DNA of 64,000 nt from positions 558,001 to 622,000 of the forward strand of contig NZ_CP037899.1 of assembly GCF_007475525.1 (NCBI RefSeq), written 5' to 3'. The notes beneath the pieces were generated by a model. The model ran no database searches and was not told where the DNA came from. It was given only the letters and a program-made list of their open reading frames with translations. Position 1 is the first letter of the stretch. The number at the start of each line of letters is the position of its first letter. The translations under genes were made by a program, and so were the position numbers. This DNA comes from Methylacidiphilum kamchatkense Kam1 (lineage in GTDB: Bacteria; Verrucomicrobiota; Verrucomicrobiia; Methylacidiphilales; Methylacidiphilaceae). Shown one piece after another: positions 63,133-64,000 of this stretch.

Positions 63133-64000
63133 TTAAAAATTTGGTTTTTCAATGTTTTGATGCGTTCTTTCTTCTTGCTGTCAGTCCGCTTGTGATTGGC
63201 ATAATAAGAAAGACGAAAGCGCGGTTCCTTCTGAAAAAAGGTCCTTCGCTTTTGCAGCCCTACTACGACCTCATGAAATTGTTTCGTAAGGAAGTGACCC
63301 TTCCTGACTCTGCTTCATGGTTATTTAAAGCTACTCCCTATGTGGTCTTTACATTCAGCTGGCTAGCAGCCTCCCTTGTGCCTACTTTTTCTACCAATCT
63401 ACTTTTCAGTAGAACAGCCGATCTTATTGCGATTATAGCCCTCTTGGGTACAGCTAGGTTTTTCCTTTCCCTTGCGGCCTTAGATACGGGGACAAGTTTT
63501 GGAGGATTAGGATCTAGCAGAGAGTCTTTGATTGCTTCACTTGCTGAACCTGCCATGATCATGATCATTTTCACCATAGCTTTGGTGGCGAAATCAACGG
63601 ATCTCTCTGCAATTTCTACTTTTATGATTTCTGGACAAGCAGGTTTAAGAGTCTCCTTGTGGCTTGCTCTGGCTTCTTTAGTCCTGGTTGCTATTGCTGA
63701 AAATGGGAGGATTCCTGTGGATAATCCTGCCACTCACCTGGAACTGACAATGATTCATGAAGCCATGATCCTCGAGTATTCTGGCAAATACCTAGCTTTG
63801 TTAGAAGCTGCCAGTCAACTTAAAATCGTTCTTTATCTTTCTCTAATTGCCGCAGTTTTTTTCCCTTTTGGCATGGCAACCATGGTAGGTGGGATTTCTA
63901 GCTTTTTTATTGGGCTTTTTACCTATATTGCCAAAATTGGCTTAGGGGCCCTAATGCTAGGATTTTTTGAAATCTTGGTGGCAAAGATGCGGCTTTTCAA
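63129..64000 (+). CDS. hyfC: HyfC/HycD-type membrane subunit, running off the window
   Basis: The ATG overlaps the hyfB stop (ATGA) and the frame stays open to the window end, about 290 codons. The protein has about eight helices and belongs to the NuoH/HycD family, which docks the peripheral arm and carries the quinone- or hydrogenase-facing channel. The family segments ARFLLKKGPSLLQPYYDLMK (about residues 32-51) and AENGRIPVDNPATHLELTMI (about 196-215) are present. The minus-strand frame at 63338-63733 is its shadow. Confidence 0.9.
   Translation, partial: MIKNLVFQCFDAFFLLAVSPLVIGIIRKTKARFLLKKGPSLLQPYYDLMKLFRKEVTLPDSASWLFKATPYVVFTFSWLAASLVPTFSTNLLFSRTADLIAIIALLGTARFFLSLAALDTGTSFGGLGSSRESLIASLAEPAMIMIIFTIALVAKSTDLSAISTFMISGQAGLRVSLWLALASLVLVAIAENGRIPVDNPATHLELTMIHEAMILEYSGKYLALLEAASQLKIVLYLSLIAAVFFPFGMATMVGGISSFFIGLFTYIAKIGLGALMLGFFEILVAKMRLF

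Noticed and set aside
63338-63733. 131-codon minus-strand frame inside the hyfC region
   Set aside because: It lies opposite the clear HyfC/HycD reading, which runs off the window end.

Overview
This window looks like a stretch of AT-rich chromosome from a Gram-negative bacterium. Lipid A genes (lpxI, lpxB), an OmpA-type envelope protein, a RodZ-like protein, a Gld-type ABC block with a DUF4340 partner and a squalene/phytoene-synthase-family gene together fit Verrucomicrobiota. My best guess is a Methylacidiphilum-like thermoacidophile, but this is inference: no methane-oxidation gene or rRNA lies here to prove it. I found no tRNA, rRNA, CRISPR array, phage or intact insertion sequence.

Layout. 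1-990: the N-terminus of a ferritin (cut by the window edge) and a ParA ATPase, minus strand. 1169-6302: ABC-2 transporter operon (ATPase, permease, GldG-like protein, DUF4340 protein). 6369-11523: DUF2062 protein, TetR regulator divergent from an EmrA/HlyD-type adaptor, a GT39-type glycosyltransferase, a small protein and a Nudix hydrolase. 11638-13568: a broken acid phosphatase/phospholipase C-type gene and a small secreted protein. 13569-26620: a long minus-strand housekeeping run, in transcription order ftsK, rodZ-like, rimO, nth, fabD, fabG, acpP, fabF, rpmE, prfA, prmC, murA, coaD. 26834-32556: superoxide dismutase, DsrE-like, DUF192, PHP phosphoesterase, squalene/phytoene synthase, coaE and rho. 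33029-39603: galE, two orphan Dpp/Opp-type permeases, then the rbfA, infB and nusA operon on the minus strand. 39780-42750: lpxI, Gfo/Idh/MocA oxidoreductase and lpxB. 42733-47228: a TPR membrane protein and, on the plus strand, a four-gene set of ECF sigma factor, single-TM protein, HtrA-like protein without catalytic residues, and OmpA-like protein. 47308-48927: rpsU and a zinc alcohol dehydrogenase. 49266-56875: surface polysaccharide genes (two-domain glycosyltransferase, rfbF, two SDR enzymes, RmlC-type epimerase) and lhgO. 57296-60771: a broken Kef-type antiporter, an old-yellow-enzyme reductase and a class-I glutamine amidotransferase-like hydrolase. 61132-64000: hyfB and the start of hyfC, running off the edge.

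Main points for a second look. (1) Four genes (DUF4340, acid phosphatase, rfbF, antiporter) are each broken by an apparent one-base contraction in an A or T run. This is either a systematic sequencing artefact or real slippage/decay; two of the sites are canonical -1 slippery heptamers. (2) The HtrA-like protein lacks all three triad residues and sits in an algU/muc-like sigma operon. (3) nusA has a recognisable promoter followed by an intrinsic terminator inside its leader, suggesting attenuation of nusA-infB-rbfA. The lpxI promoter fires the other way with its -35 box only 3 bp away. (4) The RF1 GGQ loop and its methylase PrmC, encoded by overlapping genes, both carry non-standard residues at their signature motifs. 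I see no clear case of a wholly new defence or mobile system.
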